A DNA stretch of 64,000 nt from Stutzerimonas stutzeri (GCF_024448695.1 NZ_JAMOHY010000001.1:388051-452050); one strand, 5' to 3'; shown: positions 15,941 to 26,020, counted from the first letter of the stretch. Notes: generated by a model from the sequence alone, not told the origin. Numbers and translations: made by a program.

Positions 15941-16525
15941 TTACTGCGCATCCACTTTGTTCAGGATGTTGCCGGTTAATACATAGCGGGCGCTGGTATG
16001 GGGACAAGCGACTTCACCCTCCCCGTTTACCGGCAATTCGAGTTGCTCACCAAACTCACTCATCCAGCCGATCTGCCGGGCCGGCACACCAACCATCAGC
16101 GCATAAGCGGGTATATCCTTGTTGACCACCGCACCGGCGCCGACAAAAGCATACTCACCTATCGTCACGCCGCAGACGATGGTGCAGTTGGCTCCCAGAG
16201 TGGCGCCTTTCTTCACCAGGGTGTCGAGGTACTGGTCCTTGCGCTCGATCAGCGAACGAGGGTTGTACACGTTGGTAAAGACCATGCTCGGGCCACAGAA
16301 CACGCCCTCTTCGAGGGTGACGTTGTCGTAGACGGAGACATTGTTCTGCACCTTGCAATTATCACCGATGAGAACCTTGTTACCGACAAACACGTTTTGC
16401 CCGAGGGAAACGCCCTTGCCGATGCGGGCACCGCTGCAGACATGTACGAAATGCCAAACGCGCGAGCCTTCGCCGATCTGGGCGCCGTCATCAACGATGG
16501 CGCTCGGGTGCTGGTAGTGGTTCAT
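15941..16525 (-). CDS. wbpD: UDP-2-acetamido-3-amino-2,3-dideoxy-glucuronate N-acetyltransferase
   Basis: WbpD acetylates the 3-amino group, completing UDP-2,3-diacetamido-2,3-dideoxy-D-glucuronic acid. The protein of about 194 residues is a left-handed beta-helix acyltransferase with hexapeptide repeats: [61 protein letters not shown] start at ATG 16525 ([13 protein letters not shown]), which has GGGAGA in front and matches known WbpD openings; a TTG six codons upstream is unlikely. It belongs to the wbpA-B-D-E chain and abuts wbpE. Confidence 0.91.
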   Translation of the reverse strand: MNHYQHPSAIVDDGAQIGEGSRVWHFVHVCSGARIGKGVSLGQNVFVGNKVLIGDNCKVQNNVSVYDNVTLEEGVFCGPSMVFTNVYNPRSLIERKDQYLDTLVKKGATLGANCTIVCGVTIGEYAFVGAGAVVNKDIPAYALMVGVPARQIGWMSEFGEQLELPVNGEGEVACPHTSARYVLTGNILNKVDAQ

Positions 16526-16578
16526 GAGAGTCTCCCGTACCAATGAACATCTTTTGCCAGCAAGCCGGCTCCTACGTA

Positions 16579-17586
<1,008 letters not shown>

Positions 17587-17602
17587 TTATTGATATCTTC
17601 GA

Positions 17603-18916
17603 TCAGGCCTTTATGATGTGCGAAGCCGGCGCGCGATATTTTCCACGGCTATCAACGATCAGTTTGGCGTTCTGTTTGATTAATTCGTAATCGAACTTGT
17701 CATGATCGGTGGCCAATACCACAGCATCGAAGCTGGCAAGGCTCTCAGCAGTCAGCGTTTCGCTATTCAGCTTAAAGTGATGCTCGCGCATTTTTGGAAA
17801 GGCCGGCACGTGCGGATCGCTGTATGCGACAACACCACCCTTGGCTTCGATCAGCTCCATGATCTCTACAGAGGGAGATTCCCGCATGTCGTCTACGTTC
17901 TTTTTGTAGGCGATACCCAGAACAAGCACCTTGCATCCCTTCAAGGCTTTGCCACGATCATTCAAGCCATCCATCAATTTGCTCAGCACGTACTCAGGCA
18001 TAGCCTGGTTGACCTCACCGGAAAGCTCGATAAAGCGCGTGTGCAGGCCATACTCTCGGGCTTTCCAGGTCAGGTAGAACGGATCGATAGGAATGCAATG
18101 TCCACCCAGGCCAGGACCGGGGTAGTAAGCCGTAAAGCCGAAAGGCTTGGTCGCAGCAGCATCAACCACTTCGAAGATATCGATTCCCATGCGGTCAGCG
18201 ACTACCTTCATTTCATTGACCAAGCCGATATTGACTGCTCGATGGATATTTTCCAGTAATTTGGTCATCTCAGCGGCTTTGGTTGAGCTGACCGATACCA
18301 CTTGATCAATGGCCTGCTCGTACAGGGCGATTCCCACTTCCAGGCAGGCTGGAGTGTGTCCGCCGATAACTTTTGGAATGGTACGGGTTTCAAAGTTAGG
18401 GTTGCCCGGATCTTCACGCTCGGGCGAATAAACCAAGAATATGGATTCACCCACTATCAAGCCACTTTCCTGCATTCTAGGCAGCAGCTCTTCTTCCGTA
18501 GTACCTGGGTAGGTAGTGCTTTCCAGGGAAACGACTTGGCCTGCACGTAGGTAAGGCTTAAGCGAGTCGGTGGTATTAATCACGAAGCTCATATCTGGCT
18601 CGCGATATTTGTTTAGCGGTGTGGGCACACAAAGGATCAGAGCATCACACTCACTAGCGCGCCGGAAATCTGTAGTCGCCTCAAAGCCGCTCTCGCGAGC
18701 GGCAACAATTTTTTCAGAAGCGATATGTTCAATATCGCTTTGTCCTGCATTGAGGTTGGAAACCTTTTCCTCATCTATATCGATGCCCAACACACGGTAG
18801 CCAATAGCATTGTATCGCAGCATCAAAGGCAGCCCCACGTAGCCAAGGCCAACGATGCCAATTAAAGCTTCCTTGTTTTTGAACTTCGCAACGCTGGCCA
18901 ATTTTTGTTGGGACAT
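17603..18916 (-). CDS. wbpA: UDP-N-acetyl-D-glucosamine 6-dehydrogenase
   Basis: WbpA oxidises UDP-GlcNAc to UDP-GlcNAcA with two NAD. The protein of about 437 residues shows [31 protein letters not shown] at the N terminus, [32 protein letters not shown], and the catalytic Cys in [16 protein letters not shown]. The C-terminal UDP-binding part has [19 protein letters not shown] start at ATG 18916; GGAG stands ten bases before it, whereas it is too close to a GTG three codons earlier. It is the first gene of the cluster in this window, with 434 bp of non-coding DNA before it where the operon promoter should lie. Confidence 0.93.
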   Translation of the reverse strand: MSQQKLASVAKFKNKEALIGIVGLGYVGLPLMLRYNAIGYRVLGIDIDEEKVSNLNAGQSDIEHIASEKIVAARESGFEATTDFRRASECDALILCVPTPLNKYREPDMSFVINTTDSLKPYLRAGQVVSLESTTYPGTTEEELLPRMQESGLIVGESIFLVYSPEREDPGNPNFETRTIPKVIGGHTPACLEVGIALYEQAIDQVVSVSSTKAAEMTKLLENIHRAVNIGLVNEMKVVADRMGIDIFEVVDAAATKPFGFTAYYPGPGLGGHCIPIDPFYLTWKAREYGLHTRFIELSGEVNQAMPEYVLSKLMDGLNDRGKALKGCKVLVLGIAYKKNVDDMRESPSVEIMELIEAKGGVVAYSDPHVPAFPKMREHHFKLNSETLTAESLASFDAVVLATDHDKFDYELIKQNAKLIVDSRGKYRAPASHIIKA

Positions 18917-19350
18917 CAAATACACACTCCAAATATAATAAACATAATAAAAAGAATGACCGCCTCAGTCGAAATACCTTAGAGCAATCAAGAAACAAAA
19001 CCTAATAAATAACCTGATACATACTTCTAACAGATGACTCACATGACCCCATGTACGTCTGCCAGCATAAATATATCTCTAAAAAGTTGTAATAATCAGG
19101 ATTAACATCATCTTCGCCTAGCCTGCTTCTCATACATTGAGCTGCAGGCATGTCGTTATCTGAAGACCGACACAGTCTTGAGAAAAAGCGTTTCTGCTGG
19201 CAATTTTACGTTGGATGCTTACCACAACACTAGTGCGTTTGATCCTGAGGCTGCAGGACATCCAAGATTCGCTCCAGCGGTGCTTGAAGCGGTCCACTTC
19301 TGGACGACGCTGACGAAAACAGCACAGGGCATGACCTACATCCTGCTCAG
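18917..19350. other. Non-coding spacer upstream of wbpA
   Basis: This 434-bp spacer separates wbpA from the 3' end of the metallo-beta-lactamase gene. It is AT-rich near wbpA. The only promoter-like pair I see on the minus strand is TGATTA and TATATT separated by 17 bases (about 19103-19075), which is weak. I see no JUMPstart/ops element. Small open frames on both strands lack ribosome sites and resemble nothing. Confidence 0.5.
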
Positions 19351-20838
19351 TCACTCGCCTGCTCCACCCGTCGAGATATTTGCGCCGGGCCTGTCCTTCT
19401 CCTCATACCTCGCGTGTAGCTGAGCGGCGAGGACCTGCTTGGCGTTACCCTCACCATGCACAACTCGAATTTCAGTTGGCCACTGCTGCATTCCAGTCAC
19501 AAATTCTACCAATCCTTTCTGGTCCGCATGGGCAGAATAGCCACCGATATTGGTAATGCCTGCACGGATGTCAATGCGCTTGCCTTCCAGATCAACGTAG
19601 CCGCCTTTCGGGCCATAGTTCTGAATCGCATCCCCTGGCGTGCCTTTGGCCTGGTAGCCAACAAAGAGGACGTTGTGCCTTTTGTCACCCAGCATGGCCT
19701 TTAGGTAATTGACGATACGGCCACCGCCGCACATCCCGCCACCGGCAATGACGATAGCTGGACGAGCGGTTTGGGTCAGATGGTTCACGATGCGCTGGTG
19801 ATCCGCATGGCTATCTATGGTGATGAGCTGCCCGAAGGTAAGCGGGCGGCGACCGGACTGGAGGCGCTCACGTGCCTCCTGATTCCAGAAGAGATGAAGC
19901 TCCCGATAAGCCGCCGTGAAACGGCTGGCAAGAGGGGAATCCAGAATGATGGGGAGTTCGGGCCAGTTGGTTTCCTGGCTTGGCGATGCATTGCTGATCG
20001 CGGGCAAGCCCGCTCCTACAGGGAGGTGTGCGGGGTTGGTGAGTTTGGTGTGAATGATCTCTTCGAGCTCGTAGAGCAGCTCTTGCGTTCGACCGATGCT
20101 GAAGGCTGGGATCAGGACGGTGCCCTGGTCCTGCAATGCTTGCTCGATGACTGCTTCAAGGCGTTGACGTCGGGTGTTGCGATCTTCATGCAGGCGGTCG
20201 CCGTAGGTGCTTTCCAGCACCAGAATATCGGCCCGTTCCGGTGCTACAGGTGGCCGTAGGAGCGGCGCATTAGGTGCGCCGAGATCGCCGGAAAACACGA
20301 TGCGCTTTTGAGCGCCGGTGGCCGGGTAGGTGATGTCGAATTCCACATAGGCCGAACCAAGGATATGGCCGGCACGCTGCAGCCGAACTCGGCAACGCAA
20401 GTCCTTGGAATCATGCAGGGTGAACCAGGTTTTGTAGGGCAGCGCGATGATGCGTTGTTCGATCAGCTTGATATAACGCTCAACCTGCTTCTGGTCCCTG
20501 CTGACACCTAGCTTGAACGCGTCTTCCAGCACGATGGGCAGCAGTTTTGCCGAAGGCTCGCTGCAAAGGATTGGCCCTTTGAAACCGGCTGCAAGAAGAT
20601 ATGGGATACGGCCAACGTGATCGATATGCACATGGGTTGCGATCAGCGCTCGTACGGTATCCAGAGGAAACTCTATATCCAGGCTGCCCTGCCCCGTGGT
20701 TCCGGAGGCATTGGTTTCTGCACCCTGAAACAAGCCACAGTCGATCAGGTAACTGTTGGCTACGCTGGCATGCAGCTGATGGCAGGAGCCCGTTACACCG
20801 CTGACGGCACCGTGGTGAACAATTTTCGGAAGAGACAT
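19351..20838 (-). CDS. Beta-CASP metallo-beta-lactamase exonuclease-like protein
   Basis: A 495-residue protein of the CPSF/RNase J-like beta-CASP group, expected to be a zinc-dependent RNA nuclease. Metal ligands appear in ATHVHIDHVGRIPYL, in RAGHILGSAYVEF and in IVFSGDLGAPNAPLL. The beta-CASP part has VLIPAFSIGRTQELLYEL, ILDSPLASRFTAAYREL, VIAGGGMCGGGRIVNYL and GGYSAHADQKGLVEF near the C terminus. Residues near 270-292 (HLPVGAGLPAISNASPSQET) are not typical of the family; they are encoded by a REP element inserted in frame at about 19996-20021. It sits alone, 143 bp from waaA, on the same strand. Confidence 0.82.
   Translation of the reverse strand: MSLPKIVHHGAVSGVTGSCHQLHASVANSYLIDCGLFQGAETNASGTTGQGSLDIEFPLDTVRALIATHVHIDHVGRIPYLLAAGFKGPILCSEPSAKLLPIVLEDAFKLGVSRDQKQVERYIKLIEQRIIALPYKTWFTLHDSKDLRCRVRLQRAGHILGSAYVEFDITYPATGAQKRIVFSGDLGAPNAPLLRPPVAPERADILVLESTYGDRLHEDRNTRRQRLEAVIEQALQDQGTVLIPAFSIGRTQELLYELEEIIHTKLTNPAHLPVGAGLPAISNASPSQETNWPELPIILDSPLASRFTAAYRELHLFWNQEARERLQSGRRPLTFGQLITIDSHADHQRIVNHLTQTARPAIVIAGGGMCGGGRIVNYLKAMLGDKRHNVLFVGYQAKGTPGDAIQNYGPKGGYVDLEGKRIDIRAGITNIGGYSAHADQKGLVEFVTGMQQWPTEIRVVHGEGNAKQVLAAQLHARYEEKDRPGANISTGGAGE
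19996..20021. repeat. REP element inserted in a coding sequence
   Basis: The DNA gcgggcaagcccgctcctac is the typical Pseudomonas REP core (GCGGGCaaGCCCGC hairpin followed by TCCTACA). Here it lies inside the beta-CASP gene and keeps the frame open, adding residues LPVGAGLPAIS. Confidence 0.85.
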
Positions 20839-20981
20839 CGGTTAGTTCCTTTAACCAGATTTATCGGAGGGCCATCGGAAACATCGCATCTTGCCAGCGA
20901 ACTTCCATACCTCCAAGGTTCGACGTCAATAGGCAACAAGAACCAACTGAGCCGACAGGATAATGCCTGCCACCGTGGACA

Positions 20982-22250
20982 TTATTCTTTTATTCGGGCC
21001 AGCCCTGCCAACAGCCGAGCCAAAGCGCCCTGATTGTTTTGCAATACGGAATATCCTGCGCTACGCATGCGCTCGGTTCGCGCGGGGTCACCCCATAAGG
21101 CCTCGACCTCCTTTGCCAACTCAGCAGCGCTGGTGATCTCAAAGAGCGCGCCGGCATCTCGTAACTGCGCGGCGATATCGAGGAAGTTGAACAGGTGCGG
21201 GCCGGTCAGCACGGGCTTGCCGAGGGCGGCGGGTTCGAGCAGGTTGTGCCCGCCGGTGGGCACCAGGCTGCCGCCAACGAAGGCGATATCCGCCAGCGCG
21301 TAGAGAAACAGCAGCTCTCCCATGGTGTCGCCGAGCACTACCTGTGTAGTCGCCTCTGGCGGCTCGTTCTGGGAGCGCCTGACTGTGCTGAAGTCCTGCT
21401 TACGGCATAGCTCGTACACCGCCGCGAAGCGTTCAGGGTGGCGCGGCACGAGAATCAACAAAGCATCGGGGTGTGTGGCCAGCAACTGCCGATGTGCGGC
21501 CAGCAGGATTTCGTCTTCACCGGCGTGGGTGCTCGCCGCGATCCATATCGGTCGATTGACTGCGTTCCACTGGCTGCGAAGTTCCGCTGCCTTTTTGGGG
21601 AGTGCCGGGTCGATGGTCAGGTCGAACTTGATCGAGCCGGTTACTTCGACGCACTCGGCGCGGGCACCCAGACGGCGGAAGCGCTCGGCCTCGGCCTCGG
21701 TCTGTACGGCAATCAGGCTCAGCTCGGCCAGCATTGGCGCAGTCAGCCGGGCGAAACGCGCATAGCCTCGTGCCGAGCGCTCGGACAGTCGCGCGTTGGC
21801 CAGCGCAACCGGAATACCACGCCGCACGCACTGGTGAATGTGGTTGGGCCACAGCTCGGTTTCCATCACCACGGCCAGCTTGGGTTGGGCGCGATCCAGA
21901 AAACGCGACGCTGCCCAGGGGAAGTCATAGGGCAGGTAACAATGCTGCACGCTGTCGTCAAAGAGCGCCTGGATTCGCTCGGACCCGGTCGGTGTCATGC
22001 AGGTGATGGTGATCGGCAGTTCGGGATAACGGGCCATCAGCTCGCGGATCATCGGCGCTGCGGCGATGCTCTCGCCCACCGAAACCGCATGCACCCAGAT
22101 ACCGCCCGGTTTCAACTCGGGCAGCCCCAGGGCGAAACGCTCACCGATGCGCTTGGCATAAGCCGGCGCCCGCCTGGCGCGCCAGAGCAGACGCAGAAAA
22201 ACCAGCGGCAGGCCGAGGTGGAACAGCAAGGTATAAAGGGTGCGATTCAT
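20982..22250 (-). CDS. waaA: 3-deoxy-D-manno-octulosonic acid (Kdo) transferase
   Basis: WaaA attaches Kdo residues from CMP-Kdo to lipid IVA at the inner membrane. The 422-residue protein has an N-terminal membrane anchor (NRTLYTLLFHLGLPLVFLRLL), then WVHAVSVGESIAAAPMI with the conserved acidic residue, ITCMTPTGSERI, LPYDFPWAASRFL, METELWPN, ASTHAGEDE, and the C-terminal FVGGSLVPTGGHNLLEPAALGKPV. I use ATG 22250 (MNRTLYTLLFH), which matches Pseudomonas WaaA; an upstream TTG extension is unlikely. The gene stands away from the main core locus, next to the FAD oxidoreductase and aldo/keto reductase pair as in P. aeruginosa. Confidence 0.94.
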   Translation of the reverse strand: MNRTLYTLLFHLGLPLVFLRLLWRARRAPAYAKRIGERFALGLPELKPGGIWVHAVSVGESIAAAPMIRELMARYPELPITITCMTPTGSERIQALFDDSVQHCYLPYDFPWAASRFLDRAQPKLAVVMETELWPNHIHQCVRRGIPVALANARLSERSARGYARFARLTAPMLAELSLIAVQTEAEAERFRRLGARAECVEVTGSIKFDLTIDPALPKKAAELRSQWNAVNRPIWIAASTHAGEDEILLAAHRQLLATHPDALLILVPRHPERFAAVYELCRKQDFSTVRRSQNEPPEATTQVVLGDTMGELLFLYALADIAFVGGSLVPTGGHNLLEPAALGKPVLTGPHLFNFLDIAAQLRDAGALFEITSAAELAKEVEALWGDPARTERMRSAGYSVLQNNQGALARLLAGLARIKE

Positions 22251-22307
22251 GGGGGCGAAGTTTACGCGAAAGAAATCCCTGTATGACAAAGCTGCAAACC
22301 GTAGATT

Positions 22308-22329
22308 GGATTAGCCGCAGGCGTAATCC
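22308..22329. repeat. REP-like hairpin, GCC-GGC core (copy 1)
   Basis: GGATTA and TAATCC flank a GCCGCAGGCG core. Related hairpins with different but self-complementary arms lie at 22547-22568, 24783-24804 and 57496-57517. Confidence 0.75.
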
Positions 22330-22546
22330 AACACTGGCGATGCAATCGCCACCTTCAAACAATTGCTCGCGGCCAGCGGCGGAAGCGCCTCCGGCGATTC
22401 CGCCCTACGAAAAACCATGCCGGACGACCACCATCTGTAGGGCCGAATTTATTCGGTCGAAGATGCGCAGCCGAACAACAGCCGAACAAGTTCGGTCCTG
22501 CACGTTGTCACGCAGCCCTGTATGACAAAGCTGCAAACCGTAGGCT

Positions 22547-22568
22547 GGATTAGCCGAAGGCGTAATCC
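22547..22568. repeat. REP-like hairpin, GCC-GGC core (copy 2)
   Basis: Same hairpin as at 22308, with core GCCGAAGGCG, in the second tandem unit. Confidence 0.75.
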
Positions 22569-22825
22569 GGCACTGGCGATGCAATCGCCACCTTCAAGCA
22601 ATTGCTCGCGGCCAGCGGCGGAAGCGCCTCCGGCGATTCCGCCCTACGAAAAACCATGCCGGACGACCACCATCTGTAGAGCCGAGTTTATTCGGTCGAA
22701 GATGCGCAGCCGAACAACAGCCGAACAAGTTCGGCCCTGCACGTTGTCACGCAGCCCTTTGCTTGACGCTTGCCGTTGCCCCATCCGGTTTATACTGCCG
22801 GCCTGTTTTCTTGCGAGGTCCGCCC

Positions 22826-23998
22826 ATGTCCGAATCCCTCAGCACCGACGTCCTGATCGTTGGCGGCGGCGTCGCCGGTCTCTGGCTCAATGCACGCCTA
22901 CGCAAGCAAGGCTTTGCCACTGTGCTGGTGGAAAAAGCCGCATTGGGCGGCGGGCAGAGTGTGAAGTCCCAGGGGATTATCCATGGCGGCACCAAGTACG
23001 CGCTGAGCGGCGCGCTGACGGGCGCCTCCGAGGCCATCGCCGATATGCCCAGGCGCTGGCGTGAGGCGTTGGCGGGCAATGGCGAGCTGGATCTTTCCGG
23101 CGTGCGGCTGCTCTCCGATGCGCACTATCTGTGGTCACCGGGCACGCTGGCAGGCAACCTCACCAGTTTTTTCGCCAGCAAGGCCGTGCGCTCGCGGGTC
23201 GGTCAGGTCAAGGGCGACGAGCTGCCGCCGGCGCTGCAACATCCGACGTTCAAGGGCAAGGTCTACCGGCTCAGCGAGCTGGTGCTGGATGTACCGAGCC
23301 TGATCGCCCGGCTGGCCGAGCTGGCGGGCGATAGCCTGTTGGCTGCCGAGTATGTCGAGCCGCTGCGCGAAGGCGATGAACTGGTCGGCCTGCGTGTGGA
23401 CGGACGCGATATCCGCGCACAACGCATCGTCTTCAGCGCCGGGGCGGGCAATGCCGAATTGCTTGCCGCGCTGGGCCTGCAACAACCGGCCATGCAGCGA
23501 CGACCGCTGCACATGGTGATAGTCAAGGCGCCCTCGCTTAAGCCGATTTACGCGCACTGCCTGGGTGGCGGCACCAAGCCGCGGATCACCGTGACCAGCC
23601 ATCCGGCGGCGGACGGTGAGTGGGTCTGGTATCTGGGCGGCGATCTGGCCGAAGCCGATGGCGTGGCGCGCGACGAAGCCAGCCAGATCGCGGCGGCGAA
23701 AAAGGAACTGGCTGATCTGGTGCCCTGGATCAACCTGTCCGCCGCGCACTGGGCAACGCTGCGAGTCGATCGTGCCGAACCGGCGCAATCCAGCCTGGCC
23801 CGCCCGGACAATGCCTTTATCGCCGAGCAGGGCCGCCTGCTGGTCGGCTGGCCGACCAAGCTGGCGCTCTCGCCGGACTTTGCCGACCACGTTCTGGCTG
23901 CGCTGGATCGCGACGGCATCCGCCCTGACAGCCATCCCCCGCTGCCACAACTGCCGCGCCCGCCTGTGAGCGGACCATTCTGGGAGGGCCTGCTGTGA
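22826..23998 (+). CDS. FAD-dependent oxidoreductase
   Basis: A 390-residue flavoprotein of the DAO/glycerol-3-phosphate dehydrogenase-like type. The N-terminal dinucleotide motif is DVLIVGGGVAGLWLNARLRKQG, followed by VLVEKAALGGGQSVKSQGIIHGG. I use ATG 22826, which has GCGAGG in front; an upstream extension to 22763 overlaps the repeat and is not credible. It forms a two-gene unit with the aldo/keto reductase (GTGA overlap). The same pair lies beside waaA in P. aeruginosa as I recall the order. The substrate is unknown. There is no signal peptide, so it acts in the cytoplasm. Confidence 0.83.
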   Translation: MSESLSTDVLIVGGGVAGLWLNARLRKQGFATVLVEKAALGGGQSVKSQGIIHGGTKYALSGALTGASEAIADMPRRWREALAGNGELDLSGVRLLSDAHYLWSPGTLAGNLTSFFASKAVRSRVGQVKGDELPPALQHPTFKGKVYRLSELVLDVPSLIARLAELAGDSLLAAEYVEPLREGDELVGLRVDGRDIRAQRIVFSAGAGNAELLAALGLQQPAMQRRPLHMVIVKAPSLKPIYAHCLGGGTKPRITVTSHPAADGEWVWYLGGDLAEADGVARDEASQIAAAKKELADLVPWINLSAAHWATLRVDRAEPAQSSLARPDNAFIAEQGRLLVGWPTKLALSPDFADHVLAALDRDGIRPDSHPPLPQLPRPPVSGPFWEGLL

Positions 23999-24801
23999 CA
24001 CTGCACGATCATTACCGCCCGCTGGGCAGCACTGGCCTGCTGGTCTCCCCGCTGGGCCTGGGCACGGTCAAGCTGGGCCGCGATCAGGGCGTGAAATACC
24101 CCAGCGGCTTCAGCATTCCCGACGATAAGCAGGCGCTGCAATTGTTGGCGCTCGCCCGCGAGCTGGGCATCAATCTGATCGACACTGCGCCGGCCTATGG
24201 CGTCAGCGAAGAACGCCTGGGCCCGCTGCTGGCCGGCCAGCGTGATGAATGGCTGATCGTCAGCAAGGTGGGCGAGGAGTTCGAGAATGGCCAATCGCGC
24301 TTCGACTTTTCCGCCGAGCACACTCGGTTTTCGGTAGAGCGCAGCCTGCAACGTCTGCGCACTGACCGCATCGAGCTGGTGCTGGTGCATTCGGATGGCA
24401 ATGATCTGGATATCCTGCGCAACAGTGGCGTGTACCAGACCCTTGCCGACCTCAAACGCGAAGGCAAGATCCTCGGCTTTGGTTTCTCCGGCAAGACGGT
24501 GGAAGGTGGATTGCTGGCTCTGGAACAGGGCGATTGCGCGATGGTCACCTACAACCTCAACGAACAGGCCGAGCGCCCGGTGATCGATTACGCCGCCGCA
24601 CACCGCAAAGGCATTCTGGTGAAGAAAGCGTTGGCCAGTGGGCATCTTGCAGCGGGAGAGGATCCGGTGCGACGCAGTTTCGAGCTGCTGTTCGGTCAGC
24701 CGGGGGTCAGTAGTGCCATTGTCGGGACGATCAATCCGCGGCATCTTGAGGATAATGTGCGTACAGCTGCGGCGGTAATGTCAGATTACGCCTTCGGCTA
24801 A
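23995..24801 (+). CDS. Aldo/keto reductase
   Basis: A 268-residue aldo/keto reductase starting with GTG 23995, which overlaps the previous stop as GTGA. Landmarks are STGLLVSPLGLGTVKLGRDQG, LIDTAPAYGVSEE with Asp and Tyr, WLIVSKVGEEF with Lys, and ELVLVHSDGND with His. The C terminus reads GVSSAIVGTINPRHLEDNV, the cofactor side. The last codons (SDYAFG) and the TAA stop come from a REP-like hairpin at 24783-24804, so the original 3' end may have been different. It probably works with the flavoprotein encoded upstream; the substrate is unknown. Confidence 0.85.
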   Translation: MTLHDHYRPLGSTGLLVSPLGLGTVKLGRDQGVKYPSGFSIPDDKQALQLLALARELGINLIDTAPAYGVSEERLGPLLAGQRDEWLIVSKVGEEFENGQSRFDFSAEHTRFSVERSLQRLRTDRIELVLVHSDGNDLDILRNSGVYQTLADLKREGKILGFGFSGKTVEGGLLALEQGDCAMVTYNLNEQAERPVIDYAAAHRKGILVKKALASGHLAAGEDPVRRSFELLFGQPGVSSAIVGTINPRHLEDNVRTAAAVMSDYAFG

Positions 24802-24804
24802 TCT
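24783..24804. repeat. REP-like hairpin carrying a stop codon
   Basis: AGATTA...TAATCT arms around CGCCTTCGGC, the inverse of the hairpin at 22547. It spans the last six codons and the stop of the aldo/keto reductase gene. Confidence 0.75.
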
Positions 24805-24885
24805 GGGTTTCGGGGGCGCAATCCTGGTGTTGATGTAATCCGCGGTCATGCCTACACAGGCCCTGTGCAAGCCCTGGAGGAAACG

Positions 24886-24911
24886 GGTGGATGTCGCTTT
24901 TTACATCCACC
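24886..24911. repeat. Hairpin, GGTGGATGT arms
   Basis: GGTGGATGT and ACATCCACC flank an eight-base T-rich loop. It could act as a terminator for the upstream pair, or be a REP relative of the hairpin at 24939. Confidence 0.6.
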
Positions 24912-24938
24912 ATGACCCCGCCCGGTGGACCGCCACCC

Positions 24939-24964
24939 GGTGGATCGGTGAAGCGTGATCCACC
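24939..24964. repeat. Hairpin, GGTGAAGCGT loop (copy 1)
   Basis: GGTGGATC and GATCCACC flank GGTGAAGCGT; CCTACG follows. A related hairpin with changed arms (GGGTC/GACCC) and the same loop lies at 57387-57406. Confidence 0.75.
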
Positions 24965-25049
24965 CTACGCCAGGCCGTAGCTTGGATTCACCTTCGCTCG
25001 TCGAGTCGATGAAACATGACCCGATTATCAGAATCCCGGAGGCTGTCAC

Positions 25050-25937
25050 ATGCCGAAAGTCCTGGCACGCAAGAGCCCCACTGCATTCAAGACCCTGCCA
25101 CTGCTTGTCGAAGCCGGCCCGGACAGCCTCAGCTATCAGAGCCTTGGCAGGCCGCTGAATTTTAGTGAAGTGATCGAACGTCGCCGCCCAGTGAGCGTCC
25201 CCGACACCAACGCTTTCGCCATCGAACTGGCCAACCTCGGCGTCTCGGTACGTCTGACCCTCAGCTTGCAAGGTCGCGAATATTGGGTGCTGGTCCGTCA
25301 GCGGCGTCTGGACCGGGGCGACGTGGTGCTCAAGCTGATTTCCGGCTACGTCCCAGCGCATGAATTGAACCTGCCGCTGCTCACCGCCATTCAGGAAATC
25401 GCCGAGGAATGCCTGCTGGAAACGCCCGAAGGTTGGCTTGCGGGGCGCTTCGGCGATACATGGCTGCCCACGCCCTACCAGAGCAGCCTGCCTTATCGAG
25501 AAGCAGTCCACTTCAAGCTCGCGCCGCTATCGGGTGCAACACGTCCGGTGCACTGTGGCAAACAAATGCTGATGGAGCGCCCGCGCGCCTACGTTCATCT
25601 GCCGACCGCATCCTTGCAGCTGGTTTACGACATGCACCTCGAAATACCGAAAGAGGTGCGCCAGCTCAGCCTGTTCCATGTGGACGAACGCCTTGAAGGC
25701 GAGCAACTGGTGGCGCGCCTGGATCGAAGCCGGGCGGACCTGTACCTGATTCCCCTGCATCAGGGCCAGCCGCAGGCGCAACTGCTGCAACTGCGGGATG
25801 GTCAGTTCATTACTGTGAGTACGCGGGGGCTGTGGTTCTCGGAGAGCTTTGCGCCGCAGAACGACTGGGTGGTGCATGAAGAGAGAATTCGCTGGAAGGA
25901 CTGGTGGGCGGCCAGGTCGGTCAACGTGGTGCGCTGA
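25050..25937 (+). CDS. Conserved Pseudomonas protein with Nudix-like box, function unknown
   Basis: I do not know what this 295-residue cytoplasmic protein does. It starts at ATG 25050 behind GGAGG. I recall that relatives in Pseudomonas at this place carry the label metal ABC transporter ATPase, but I see no Walker motif, so that label looks wrong. Near residues 99-123 it reads GYVPAHELNLPLLTA and then IQEIAEECLLETPEG. This is close to a Nudix box (G-x5-E, then REUxEExGU) with two extra residues and the Arg and Gly replaced. It may be a degenerate or divergent Nudix hydrolase. It stands alone between repeats. Confidence 0.75.
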   Translation: MPKVLARKSPTAFKTLPLLVEAGPDSLSYQSLGRPLNFSEVIERRRPVSVPDTNAFAIELANLGVSVRLTLSLQGREYWVLVRQRRLDRGDVVLKLISGYVPAHELNLPLLTAIQEIAEECLLETPEGWLAGRFGDTWLPTPYQSSLPYREAVHFKLAPLSGATRPVHCGKQMLMERPRAYVHLPTASLQLVYDMHLEIPKEVRQLSLFHVDERLEGEQLVARLDRSRADLYLIPLHQGQPQAQLLQLRDGQFITVSTRGLWFSESFAPQNDWVVHEERIRWKDWWAARSVNVVR

Positions 25938-25941
25938 GATT

Positions 25942-26020
25942 CTGTAGGAGCTGACCATGCCTGCGAAGCGGTGCTCAGCCTATGCTCGGGCTCGGAATCC
26001 TTAAGGGGCATGGCCCGTTC
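25942..26020. repeat. REP-like sequence
   Basis: It begins tgtaggagct and ends catggcccgttccca, the outer parts of a Pseudomonas REP pair in opposite orientation. The inner part is degenerate. Confidence 0.45.

Larger units (their letters stand above)
22281..22758. repeat. 239-bp tandem duplication, two copies
   Basis: Copy one is 22281-22519 and copy two 22520-22758. They begin gtatgacaaagctgcaaacc and end cacgttgtcacgcagccct. I count only a handful of differences, for example gtagattgg against gtaggctgg and gccgcaggcg against gccgaaggcg. Each copy holds three hairpins: a GGATTA...TAATCC one, a GGCGGAA...TTCCGCC one, and an ATTTATTCGG/GCCGAACAA part. Confidence 0.9.
22251..22825. other. Repeat-filled spacer between waaA and the FAD oxidoreductase
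   Basis: This 575-bp divergent spacer has no gene. Most of it is a 239-bp unit present twice in tandem (22281-22758). The promoter of the FAD oxidoreductase gene must lie in the last 65 bases, and that of waaA in or before the first copy. Confidence 0.7.

Noticed and set aside
18917..19350. JUMPstart/ops element for the O-antigen operon
   Set aside because: I looked for GGCGGTAGCGT-like DNA on the minus strand and did not find it.
18926..19354. Small frames between wbpA and the beta-CASP gene
   Set aside because: No ribosome site, no codon bias, and no likeness to transposases or other families.
22281..22758. CRISPR-like array
   Set aside because: Only two long copies stand directly head to tail, with no short repeats separated by spacers; it is a tandem duplication of REP-like DNA.
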